Assembly (NCBI RefSeq): GCF_019455385.1
Contig: NZ_JACOFR010000006.1
Span: 235,961 to 299,960, forward strand
Direction: 5' to 3'
DNA: 64,000 nucleotides
Source of the DNA: Bradyrhizobium sp. BR 10289
GTDB taxonomy: Bacteria > Pseudomonadota > Alphaproteobacteria > Rhizobiales > Xanthobacteraceae
Part shown: positions 57,547 to 64,000 of the stretch, piece by piece
Layout: each line of letters starts with the position of its first letter
How positions within the stretch are numbered: the stretch's first letter is position 1
Notes under the pieces: model-generated
What the model saw: the letters and a program-made list of their open reading frames with translations, nothing else
What the model was told of the DNA's origin: nothing
Database searches by the model: none
Program-made: the position numbers and the translations under genes

Positions 57547-59112
57547 ATGTCCGTCAAATCAGCACCGCAGACGCTTACCGCCAATGCCGATCTTGCCGGC
57601 GAAGTCGACCGGCTTCTCGCCGAACTCGGCGTCAAGCGCTCCGACTATACCGAGGGCACCATCGTCGTTCGTACGCCGATCACCGGCGGGATCATCGGCC
57701 GCGTCGTGGAGATCGGCGCAACCGAAGCCGCTGGCGTGATCGAACAGGCGCACGCGGCCTATCTCGGCTGGCGGCTGGTGCCGCCACCCAAGCGAGGGGA
57801 GCTCGTGCGACTGTTCGGCGAGGAACTGCGCGCCAGCAAGGCGGCTTTGGGCCGACTGGTGTCGATCGAGGTCGGCAAGATCGTTTCCGAAGGCCTCGGC
57901 GAGGTTCAGGAAATGATCGATATCTGCGATTTCGCGGTGGGCCTGTCGCGGCAGCTCTACGGCCTGACGATCGCGACCGAGCGCGGCGAGCATCGCATGA
58001 TGGAAAGCTGGCATCCGCTTGGCGTCACCGGCATCATCTCTGCGTTCAATTTTCCGGTCGCCGTATGGGCCTGGAACGCAGCCTTGGCGCTGGTGTGCGG
58101 CAACAGCCTGGTCTGGAAGCCGTCGGAGAAGACGCCGCTGACCGCGCTTGCGACACACGCCCTCTTTGAGCGCGCGCTCAAACGCTTCAATGAGGCCGGC
58201 GGAGGCGCGCCGCAGGGGCTTGCGGCAGTGCTGTTTGGCGGCCGTGCGATCGGCGAGGTGCTCGTCGACCATGCCAAGGTGCCGCTGGTCTCGGCCACCG
58301 GCTCCACGGCGATGGGACGCGCGGTCGGCCCGCGGCTTGCCGGCCGGTTCGCCCGGGCGCTGCTCGAACTCGGCGGCAACAACGCGGCGATCGTTGCGCC
58401 GACCGCCGACCTCGACCTCACGCTGCGTGGCGTCGCCTTTGCCGCGATGGGAACCGCGGGACAGCGCTGCACCACATTGCGCCGCCTGTTCGTCCACGAA
58501 AGCGTCTATGACAGCTTCATACCGCGCCTGAAACAGGCCTACGCGTCCGTCACCGTTGGCTCTCCGCTGCAAGACGGTAACCTGGTTGGTCCGCTGATCG
58601 ACGGCGCGGCCTATCGCGCGATGCGGAGTGCGCTCAAGGCTGCGGCCGCTGCCGGAGGGCAGGTCCAAGGTGGCGAGCGGGTTGCCATCGGGGGGGCGGC
58701 TGACGCCTACTATGTCCGCCCGGCGCTGGTCGAGATCGCGGCGCAGACCGGGCCGGTGGCGCAAGAGACCTTTGCGCCTATCCTCTACGTGATGAAATAT
58801 CGCGATTTCGATTCCGTGCTTGAACTGCACAATGCCGTTCCGCAAGGGTTGTCGTCATCGATCTTCACCAACGACCTGCGCGAAGCGGAAACCTTCTTGT
58901 CGGCCCGCGGCTCCGACTGCGGCATTGCCAACGTCAATATCGGCCCATCCGGCGCGGAGATTGGTGGCGCCTTCGGCGGTGAGAAGGAGACCGGCGGCGG
59001 ACGCGAGTCCGGATCGGACGCGTGGAAAACGTATATGCGGCGTGTCACCAACACCATCAATTACGGTCGCACGCTCCCACTGGCGCAAGGCGTCAAGTTC
59101 GACGTGGCGTGA
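57547..59112 (+). CDS. Aldehyde dehydrogenase, ALDH7 type (alpha-aminoadipic semialdehyde/piperideine-6-carboxylate dehydrogenase-like)
   Basis: A 521-residue NAD(P)-dependent enzyme. The nucleotide loop is GVTGIISAFNFPVAVWAWNA, the catalytic Glu is in RALLELGGNNAAIV and the catalytic Cys is C308 in GTAGQRCTTLRRLFVHE. NVNIGPSGAEIGGAFGGEKE and the C-terminal RVTNTINYGRTLPLAQGVKF closely resemble ALDH7/AmaB enzymes that oxidise alpha-aminoadipate semialdehyde from lysine or pipecolate. It is the last gene of the operon. Together with D- and L-hydroxyacid dehydrogenases and a polyamine-type importer it suggests catabolism of a lysine-like or omega-amino acid. Confidence 0.92.
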   Translation: MSVKSAPQTLTANADLAGEVDRLLAELGVKRSDYTEGTIVVRTPITGGIIGRVVEIGATEAAGVIEQAHAAYLGWRLVPPPKRGELVRLFGEELRASKAALGRLVSIEVGKIVSEGLGEVQEMIDICDFAVGLSRQLYGLTIATERGEHRMMESWHPLGVTGIISAFNFPVAVWAWNAALALVCGNSLVWKPSEKTPLTALATHALFERALKRFNEAGGGAPQGLAAVLFGGRAIGEVLVDHAKVPLVSATGSTAMGRAVGPRLAGRFARALLELGGNNAAIVAPTADLDLTLRGVAFAAMGTAGQRCTTLRRLFVHESVYDSFIPRLKQAYASVTVGSPLQDGNLVGPLIDGAAYRAMRSALKAAAAAGGQVQGGERVAIGGAADAYYVRPALVEIAAQTGPVAQETFAPILYVMKYRDFDSVLELHNAVPQGLSSSIFTNDLREAETFLSARGSDCGIANVNIGPSGAEIGGAFGGEKETGGGRESGSDAWKTYMRRVTNTINYGRTLPLAQGVKFDVA

Positions 59113-59190
59113 CCAGCTGCGCTCCGGGAACGTCTCGTTCGAAGGAGCCGCATCAGTCGTGCGACGTTTTCTTGGTCGGATGTCCCACGG

Positions 59191-59394
59191 CTATGGCTGC
59201 AAGGTCGTCGGATGTCGTGCGGCACGGGCCGGCCGCTCCTCAAGAATTCGCTTCACAGAATGCGAGCACAGCCCGCATCTGACGGTGCATCCGAGGCAGC
59301 CGTAGACCTGCGCGGTCGAGCAGAGTTCGTCGTCGCCCGACGCGACGCCTCTGATGTCGTGATCGCTGATGACATTGCAGGAACAGACGATCAT
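59191..59394 (-). CDS. Bfd-like [2Fe-2S] ferredoxin
   Basis: A 67-residue protein translated from an ATG that overlaps the upstream stop as ATGA (59391-59394). MIVCSCNVISDHDIRGV and YGCLGCTVRCGLCSHSVKRI carry the C-x-C and C-x2-C cysteines of BFD domains, which bind one [2Fe-2S] cluster. Extra cysteines (C34, C37) are present. The Bfd family acts in iron release or in NifU-type scaffolds. Here it is coupled to a YqeB/XdhC-like gene and lies beside the nif region, so a role in metallocofactor assembly is more likely than bacterioferritin release. Confidence 0.8.
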   Translation of the reverse strand: MIVCSCNVISDHDIRGVASGDDELCSTAQVYGCLGCTVRCGLCSHSVKRILEERPARAARHPTTLQP

Positions 59395-60227
59395 GCCGGA
59401 TTCCGCTGTGTCGAGCGTCGGGCCGCGCAAAGCTTGATGGCTGCCGATGTCGCGCTGGCGATTGCGCGCCCCCGATCGTCGGTTCCCGTCCACTGGGCAT
59501 GGCGCCCGCGCGGGTCGACCTCCAGCAGCTTGACGCCGGCCGGAACTTCGCTGCCGTCGCGGGCAATGCCGCGCAAAATTCCGTCGCGGGGCGCGACCAC
59601 CGGAACGCCCGAAAGATGCCCCAACACGAGATCCCGGTAGACGCGCGTGCCGATCTCCACGGGCGTCCGCCAGCGGCCGGGGTGCGGGGAGTAGACGAAG
59701 CGTTCGGCGCCGACATCGCCGAGAGAACTCGCAACGCCGTCGGCGGCATCGGTCCAGCGCGTGTCGGTGATAAGCCCGATGTTGCCGGGACGGGTCTCCA
59801 CCGCAACGTCGCAATTGAAGTTCGAAGAGAATCCGGGGCCCAGTCCGATGGTCAGTCTGGCGAGTCGTCGGAGGTCGGGTGTGATGCGGCGCTTCTGAAG
59901 CCTCGCATCGATCAGGAGATCGATCTGGCGGACCGGCAGAAGATCGAGCAGGCCGAGCCAGGTCACGAACAGCCGTGGCGGTGATCTCAACGCCCGATGC
60001 ACCTGCATGCCGTCATCGACGCGCTCGGCAACCACGTCTTCGACCTGCGCGGTATCCGTGAAGAGGGCATCATGGAACGCCATCTTGCGCCGGATCACCG
60101 GCGGATCCGGATCATGTGACAGCGCCACGCAATAGCCGGCGCGCACGAGCTGGATGCCGATCGCAGAAGCGATCTCATTGGTGCCGAGGATGACGGCGAA
60201 AAGTCGTTGGTTGTTCGGCTGAGACAT
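59391..60227 (-). CDS. YqeB/XdhC-like accessory protein (selenium/molybdenum hydroxylase maturation type)
   Basis: A 278-residue protein. GTNEIASAIGIQLVRAGYCV followed by ALSHDPDPPVIRRKMAFHDA is the N-terminal signature of the EF2563/YqeB group, which carries an XdhC-type dinucleotide-binding region. VDLLIDARLQ-like and GLGPGFSSNFNCDVAVETRP segments follow, and the C-terminal part (residues about 195-250) resembles a biotinyl-lipoyl-like beta hairpin with GVPVVAPRDGILRGIA. The family is linked to maturation of molybdenum hydroxylases. It is divergent from fixR, with 322 bp between the start codons. Confidence 0.75.
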   Translation of the reverse strand: MSQPNNQRLFAVILGTNEIASAIGIQLVRAGYCVALSHDPDPPVIRRKMAFHDALFTDTAQVEDVVAERVDDGMQVHRALRSPPRLFVTWLGLLDLLPVRQIDLLIDARLQKRRITPDLRRLARLTIGLGPGFSSNFNCDVAVETRPGNIGLITDTRWTDAADGVASSLGDVGAERFVYSPHPGRWRTPVEIGTRVYRDLVLGHLSGVPVVAPRDGILRGIARDGSEVPAGVKLLEVDPRGRHAQWTGTDDRGRAIASATSAAIKLCAARRSTQRNPA

Positions 60228-60424
60228 TTGAAACCACGTTTGCAGACAAGGCGTAGCAAGCCAGGACGCGCTTGAGTCTGAAACGAAGAGAGCAAGAGCC
60301 GGGCCATTTGGAACGATTGAAAATCAGCTCACAACCGTCGACCAACATTCAGGAACCGGGAGGGCGCGATGATTGCCGCATCGGGTCCGAAAGCCCACGT
60401 ACTCCTGTTGCAAACCGTCCAACA

Positions 60425-60440
60425 TGTCGGGAAGCCGACA
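60425..60440 (+). promoter_or_regulatory. NifA-type upstream activator site (TGT-N10-ACA) before fixR
   Basis: TGT-CGGGAAGCCG-ACA exactly fits the NifA UAS rule TGT-N10-ACA. Its centre is about 72 bp before the start point predicted from the -24/-12 box at 60479. In Bradyrhizobium the corresponding upstream region of fixR-nifA (about -68) is also the target of RegR, so the two activators could compete here. Autoregulation by NifA is the expected outcome. Confidence 0.75.
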
Positions 60441-60478
60441 TCGGGACGCGAAAATCGCAACGATCGGTCGGCGGGGCG

Positions 60479-60494
60479 TGGCCCAAATCCTGCA
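60479..60494 (+). promoter_or_regulatory. Sigma-54 promoter of fixR-nifA (-24/-12)
   Basis: TGGCCCAAATCCTGCA has GG and GC separated by exactly ten bases, the invariant core of RpoN promoters. The inferred start point is near 60505, giving a leader of about 45 bases before the GTG of fixR at 60550. Confidence 0.82.
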
Positions 60495-60549
60495 AAGTTG
60501 CTCCACATGCAACGCCAGGCGTCCGGTCTGGACGCAGTGAGGAGCTTTT

Positions 60550-61377
60550 GTGACGCTCGATCTACTGGCCCGCGATGGCGCATCGGCGTCCGATGTCGCG
60601 CTCTGTCCGTTCCACGGCGACAAGTCGCAGGCGCGGGCTGGCGAACGAAAGACGCTGGTGCTGACCGGCGCATCCCGGGGAATTGGCCATGCGACGGGAA
60701 AGCTGTTTTCCGAAGCCGGCTGGCGGATCATCACCTGTTCGCGGCAGCCGTTCGATGGCGATCGATGCCCGTCGGATTCGGGGACGGACAATCATGTCCA
60801 GGTCGAATTGAGCGACCATCGTGCCTTGCCGCGCGCTGTCGCGGAGATCAAGGAGCGGCTCGACGGCCGGCCGCTGCACGCGCTGATCAACAATGCCGGG
60901 ATTTCGCCCAAGGCCGCCGACGGCAGCCGGTTGAACTCGCTGACGACACCGGTCGAAACCTGGATGAGCGTATTCCACGTCAACCTGCTCGCGCCGATCC
61001 TGTTCGCACAGGGACTGGTCGACGAACTGAAGCTTGCGTCCGGTTCGATCGTCAACGTCACCTCGATCGTCGGCTCCCGGGTGCATCCGTTTGCCGGAAC
61101 AGCCTACGCGACGTCGAAGGCCGCCCTTGCATGCTTGACCCGCGAGATGGCGCACGACTATGCGCCGTTCGGAATCCGCGTCAACGCGATCGCTCCTGGC
61201 GAGATCAAGACGGACATCCTGTCGCCGGAGACCGAGGCGCAGCTGGCACCGATCATACCGCTGCACCGCGTCGGCACGCCGGACGAGGTCGCAAAGGTGA
61301 TCTTCTTCCTATGCTCGGACGCTGCCAGCTACGTCACGGGTGCGGAGGTACCGATCAACGGCGGGCAGCACGTGTGA
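60550..61377 (+). CDS. fixR: FixR, short-chain dehydrogenase/reductase of the fixR-nifA operon
   Basis: A 275-residue SDR with a GTG start at 60550 behind GAGGAGC. After a 35-residue N-terminal extension, [20 protein letters not shown] is the NAD(P)-binding T-G-x3-G-x-[10 protein letters not shown] follows, and the catalytic set is S ([10 protein letters not shown]), Y-x3-K ([10 protein letters not shown]) and the C-terminal [14 protein letters not shown]. In Bradyrhizobium fixR is co-transcribed with nifA but is dispensable for fixation, and its substrate is unknown. The stop is 254 bp before the nifA start. Confidence 0.93.
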   Translation: MTLDLLARDGASASDVALCPFHGDKSQARAGERKTLVLTGASRGIGHATGKLFSEAGWRIITCSRQPFDGDRCPSDSGTDNHVQVELSDHRALPRAVAEIKERLDGRPLHALINNAGISPKAADGSRLNSLTTPVETWMSVFHVNLLAPILFAQGLVDELKLASGSIVNVTSIVGSRVHPFAGTAYATSKAALACLTREMAHDYAPFGIRVNAIAPGEIKTDILSPETEAQLAPIIPLHRVGTPDEVAKVIFFLCSDAASYVTGAEVPINGGQHV

Positions 61378-61631
61378 TCACATGGCCCTCGCTACTCGCC
61401 AAAGAAATGTGCCGATTTGCGCTGGATCAATGCGGAGATTGCGCTTTTGAGCGTGTCGCGCATTCCGACGGTAAATTCCGTGAGTTGGATGAGAAAGCGT
61501 GCAAGTGCGAAGGAATCTTTTTGCAGCGATGCCGACAAGTTGAGCGCGACTCCCGACACGACATGAATGAGAATAAGACAAATTCCAAAGAAGGTTGCGG
61601 GGAGGATGTAACAGGCAACGGAGATTCCGTC

Positions 61632-63362
61632 ATGCTGCACGTTGGTTCCGTGGTTGAACGCCCGCAGGCCGATCAGATCGCGCCGATCGTGCCGCTGAAC
61701 GAGATCGCGCTGACCGGCATCTTCGAGATCTCGAAGATATTGACGGCCCCGACCCGCCTGGAAACCACGCTCGCCAACGTCATCAACCTTCTGCAATCAT
61801 TCCTCCAGATGCGCCACGGCGTTGTCGCGCTGCTCTCCGATGACGGTGTTCCCGATCTTGCGGTTGGCGCCGGATGGAGCGAGGGCAGCGACGAGCGTTA
61901 TCGCGGGCGGTTGCCACAGAAGGCCGTGGACCAGATCGTTGCGACGGCGATGCCGCTGGTCGCAGAAAACATCGCGACCCATCCCGCCTTCAGCCCCTCG
62001 GACTTGGAGACTCTGGGGGCGTCGGAGACGACGCGTGTGTCGTTCATCGGTGTGCCGATCCGCATCGACGCCAAGGTGGTCGGGACGCTGACGATCGACC
62101 GGGTCTGGGACGAGCGGCCGCTGTATCGGCTCGACTCGGACGTCCGTCTGCTGACCATGATCGCCAATCTCGTCGGCCAGACCGTGAAGCTGCACCGTGT
62201 CGTCGCGCAGGACCGCGAACGGCTGATGCACGAGAGCTACCGCCTGCAGAAGGAGCTGTCTGAGCTAAAGCCGACGCGTGATCGCCGCAAGGTTCACGTC
62301 GAGGGCATCATCGGTGACAGCCCGGCGCTGCGCGCGCTGCTCGACAAGATTGCGGTCGTGGCCAAGTCGAACGCGACGGTCCTGCTGCGCGGCGAGTCCG
62401 GTACCGGCAAGGAGCTGATCGCCAAGGCCATTCATGAGCTGTCGCCGCGGGCCAAGCGCCCGTTCATCAAAGTCAACTGCGCGGCCCTGCCGGAATCGGT
62501 CTTGGAATCTGAACTGTTCGGCCATGAAAAGGGGGCGTTTACCGGTGCGCTCAATTCCCGGAAGGGCAGGTTTGAGCTCGCGGACAAGGGCACTTTGTTC
62601 CTTGACGAGATCGGCGAGATTTCGGCCTCGTTCCAGGCCAAGCTTCTGCGGGTGCTGCAGGAGCAGGAGTTCGAGCGGGTCGGCGGCAACCAGACCATCA
62701 AGGTCGACGTTCGCGTCATCGCCGCGACCAACCGCAATCTGGAAGAGGCGGTGGCGCGCAACGAATTCCGCGCCGACCTCTATTACCGCATCAGCGTGGT
62801 GCCGATGATGTTGCCGCCATTGCGCGAGCGGCGCAGCGATATTCCGCTGCTTGCCAACGAGTTCCTGAAGAACTTCAACACCGAGAACGGCCGCGCATTG
62901 AGCTTCGATCGGCACGCGATCGAGGTCTTGATGAGCTGCGGCTTCCCCGGCAACGTGCGGGAGCTCGAAAACTGCGTGCAGCGCACGGCGACGCTGGCGC
63001 CAGGGCCGGAAATCGTCAGGAACGATTTTGCGTGTTGTCATAGCCAATGCCTGTCGGCCATGCTGTGGAACGGCAGCTCCGAAGGCGCGTCGCAGCGATC
63101 ATTGCCGATTGTGCCGCTCTCCGTTCTTCCAGCCGCTGCCCCGCGCGAGACGGTCGTTGGCGGCCCCCCGGCAACCGTGGAGTCGGCGGCTTCCGCGTCG
63201 GGCGCCGGGCTCGCCGGCAGTGTTGCGGAGCGCGACCGTGTCATCGCCGCCATGGAGAAGTCCGGTTGGGTTCAAGCCAAGGCCGCGCGCCTGCTCGGCT
63301 TGACGCCGCGGCAAATCGGCTACGCGCTGAAGAAGCACGGCATCGAGGTCAAGCGGCTCTGA
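61632..63362 (+). CDS. nifA: NifA, sigma-54-dependent activator of nitrogen-fixation genes
   Basis: A 576-residue activator. The ATG at 61632 (GGAG eight bases upstream) gives [10 protein letters not shown], like known Bradyrhizobium NifA; an in-frame ATG at 61563 has no ribosome site. Residues 20 to 185 form the GAF domain. The AAA+ core has Walker A GESGTGKE at about 254-261, GAFTGA at about 302 and FLDEIGEI. The linker cysteines [15 protein letters not shown] and FACCHSQC (C-x4-C) mark the oxygen-sensitive rhizobial type. The C-terminal helix-turn-helix is [20 protein letters not shown]. It activates RpoN promoters such as that of the fdxN gene just downstream. Confidence 0.97.
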   Translation: MLHVGSVVERPQADQIAPIVPLNEIALTGIFEISKILTAPTRLETTLANVINLLQSFLQMRHGVVALLSDDGVPDLAVGAGWSEGSDERYRGRLPQKAVDQIVATAMPLVAENIATHPAFSPSDLETLGASETTRVSFIGVPIRIDAKVVGTLTIDRVWDERPLYRLDSDVRLLTMIANLVGQTVKLHRVVAQDRERLMHESYRLQKELSELKPTRDRRKVHVEGIIGDSPALRALLDKIAVVAKSNATVLLRGESGTGKELIAKAIHELSPRAKRPFIKVNCAALPESVLESELFGHEKGAFTGALNSRKGRFELADKGTLFLDEIGEISASFQAKLLRVLQEQEFERVGGNQTIKVDVRVIAATNRNLEEAVARNEFRADLYYRISVVPMMLPPLRERRSDIPLLANEFLKNFNTENGRALSFDRHAIEVLMSCGFPGNVRELENCVQRTATLAPGPEIVRNDFACCHSQCLSAMLWNGSSEGASQRSLPIVPLSVLPAAAPRETVVGGPPATVESAASASGAGLAGSVAERDRVIAAMEKSGWVQAKAARLLGLTPRQIGYALKKHGIEVKRL

Positions 63363-63369
63363 CAGCGGC

Positions 63370-63385
63370 TGTCGCAGATGCGACA
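63370..63385 (+). promoter_or_regulatory. NifA upstream activator site before fdxN
   Basis: TGT-CGCAGATGCG-ACA is an exact TGT-N10-ACA site starting 8 bp after the nifA stop. Its centre is about 98 bp upstream of the start point inferred for the -24/-12 element at 63450, the normal UAS range. Confidence 0.8.
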
Positions 63386-63449
63386 TGCTGTCGGGGCCAC
63401 GACAAGCCGCCTTGGGCAGATTGCCGTTGAATTTCCGACGTTTCCCGGT

Positions 63450-63465
63450 TGGCACGACGCTTGAA
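63450..63465 (+). promoter_or_regulatory. Sigma-54-type promoter before fdxN with variant -12 element
   Basis: TGGCACG at 63450-63456 is a perfect -24 box, followed by four bases and TTGAA in place of the usual TTGC(A/T). The GG-N10 spacing is right, but the -12 position has GA instead of the nearly invariant GC. With a good UAS upstream, it is probably a real but weakened or tightly NifA-dependent promoter. Confidence 0.68.
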
Positions 63466-63508
63466 AGGAGATGTCCGACGACATCATCTGCCCAAGGAGT
63501 CGGAACAC

Positions 63509-63703
63509 ATGTCCTACAAGATTGTCGCTTCGCAATGCACGGTTTGCGGCGCATGTGAGTTCGAGTGCCCGAACGCCGCAATCAGCCTCAAGCGCGACAT
63601 GTACGTGATCGACCCGAAGAAGTGCACCGAATGCGAAGGGCATTTCGATGCGCCGCAATGCGCGGTCGTCTGCCCGGTGCCCGACACCTGCGTTCCGGCC
63701 TGA
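63509..63703 (+). CDS. fdxN: FdxN-type 2[4Fe-4S] ferredoxin
   Basis: A 64-residue ferredoxin with AAGGAGTCGG before the ATG. Cluster 1 ligands are [12 protein letters not shown], and cluster 2 uses C-T-E-C with an eight-residue loop then C-A-V-V-C-P, the spacing (C-x2-C-x8-C-x3-C) special to nif-linked FdxN/FrxA proteins. Such ferredoxins carry electrons in nitrogenase cofactor assembly or to nitrogenase. It is the first gene behind a NifA-type promoter. Confidence 0.94.
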   Translation: MSYKIVASQCTVCGACEFECPNAAISLKRDMYVIDPKKCTECEGHFDAPQCAVVCPVPDTCVPA

Positions 63704-63713
63704 GGGCAAGTCG

Positions 63714-63908
63714 ATGGTGTGGTCGAGGCCAGCAGTCTGGATCGGAAACCTGGGCACGGGCATCTGCCGCCGTGTCGCGCAGCTCGGCCGGCTGACGGTG
63801 AGCCCCGACCGGCATGTCACTCTGGTGATCGCGCGCGCTGCGAACCGGGCGCGCAGGCGGCCCAGGTTTGCCACGGTTGGATATGTCTCTTCGCGGACGG
63901 AGCGATAG
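63714..63908 (+). CDS. Small basic protein between fdxN and sufB, function unknown
   Basis: A 64-residue ORF. The ATG at 63714 has GAGGGC eight bases before it and lies 10 bp after the fdxN stop; its TAG is immediately followed by the sufB ATG (TAGATG), so the three genes are tightly coupled. The protein is Arg-rich (MVWSRPAVWIGN start, ARAANRARRRPR near the end) with no cysteine other than C19. No family was recognised. It may instead be a spacer ORF, because an overlapping frame at 63719-63979 is also open, but the ribosome site and packing favour this one. Confidence 0.5.
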   Translation: MVWSRPAVWIGNLGTGICRRVAQLGRLTVSPDRHVTLVIARAANRARRRPRFATVGYVSSRTER

Positions 63909-64000
63909 ATGGCGGCGGTTCAGGAGACCATCGAACGGGTTCGCGGCATCGACGTCGACCAGTATCGTTATGGGTTTGAGACCCAGATCGAGTCCGAGAA
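63909..64000 (+). CDS. sufB: SufB, Fe-S cluster assembly scaffold (3' end outside window)
   Basis: Only the first 30 residues are visible: MAAVQETIERVRGIDVDQYR followed by YGFETQIESEK. This is the recognisable N-terminus of alphaproteobacterial SufB, the scaffold subunit of the SufBCD complex. GGACGGAGC stands before the ATG. Placement in the fdxN transcript links a suf assembly set to nif control, as in nif regions of non-symbiotic Bradyrhizobium. Identification rests on a short stretch. Confidence 0.75.
   Translation, partial: MAAVQETIERVRGIDVDQYRYGFETQIESE

Noticed and set aside
60369..61631. Extension of the nifA frame upstream across fixR
   Set aside because: The frame is open but overlaps fixR out of frame, and the sequence before 61632 does not look like NifA. 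The ribosome site supports 61632.
63719..63979. Rightward 86-residue frame overlapping the small ORF and sufB
   Set aside because: It runs into sufB out of frame and has a worse ribosome site than the 63714 frame.

Overview
The window is high-GC alphaproteobacterial chromosome, most likely from a Bradyrhizobium-type, probably non-symbiotic diazotroph. Evidence is the fixR-nifA operon with sigma-54 and NifA-type sites, an fdxN-type ferredoxin, a sufB start directly behind it, many ABC/TRAP solute-binding proteins, and intergenic palindromes typical of this group. No CRISPR array, rRNA or intact insertion sequence was seen.

Layout. (1) 1-11.8 kb looks like core chromosome: the end of a Gfo/Idh/MocA oxidoreductase, a branched-chain-type solute-binding protein, a short UvrA, Ddl, an SMP-30 lactonase, a small membrane protein, leuA behind a candidate leucine leader-peptide attenuator, an orphan DctP, an LTXXQ/Spy-like periplasmic protein, and tRNA-Lys(CTT). 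(2) 11.9-29.5 kb looks like an accessory island: an integrase remnant lies beside the tRNA, then comes a two-armed cluster around a divergent promoter near 22.05 kb. The left arm encodes a MetRS-like remnant, a SidA/IucD-type N-hydroxylase, a PaiB-MFS fusion, a flavin reductase, a frameshifted DAO-type flavoenzyme and a family-5 binding protein. The right arm encodes an EctB-like aminotransferase, an HpaB-type monooxygenase, a Rieske oxygenase and a DASS-type transporter. The island ends in a second DAO gene broken by an amber codon and in molybdenum-hydroxylase debris. (3) 29.5-48.7 kb holds catabolic modules: a LysR-controlled flavin monooxygenase/hydrolase/MFS/M24 set, a GltIJKL-type amino-acid ABC transporter with a divergent LysR gene and a class V aminotransferase, a gluconate-dehydrogenase-like complex whose GMC subunit is frameshifted, and a BKACE/AEC/dehydrogenase set. 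(4) 49-59.1 kb is one long rightward operon: a D-2-hydroxyglutarate-dehydrogenase-like flavoprotein, a polyamine-type ABC importer with a fused permease, a DapA-like lyase, an IclR regulator, an FMN 2-hydroxyacid oxidase and an ALDH7-type aldehyde dehydrogenase. A perfect palindrome overlaps a TATAAT box at its head. (5) 59.2-64 kb is the edge of a nitrogen-fixation region: a Bfd-like protein and a YqeB/XdhC-like protein leftward, then fixR-nifA, fdxN, a small ORF and sufB rightward, with two UAS/-24/-12 promoters.

The most unusual content is the 12-29 kb island. It combines DABA-type diamine supply, amine N-hydroxylation, a MetRS-like remnant, two DAO flavoenzymes, an HpaB-type enzyme with a flavin reductase, a Rieske oxygenase and a regulator-transporter fusion. 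This recalls the enzyme set of N-N bond-forming (hydrazine) pathways, but several parts are broken, so it may be a decaying or variant pathway. This is an inference from family resemblance and gene order only.
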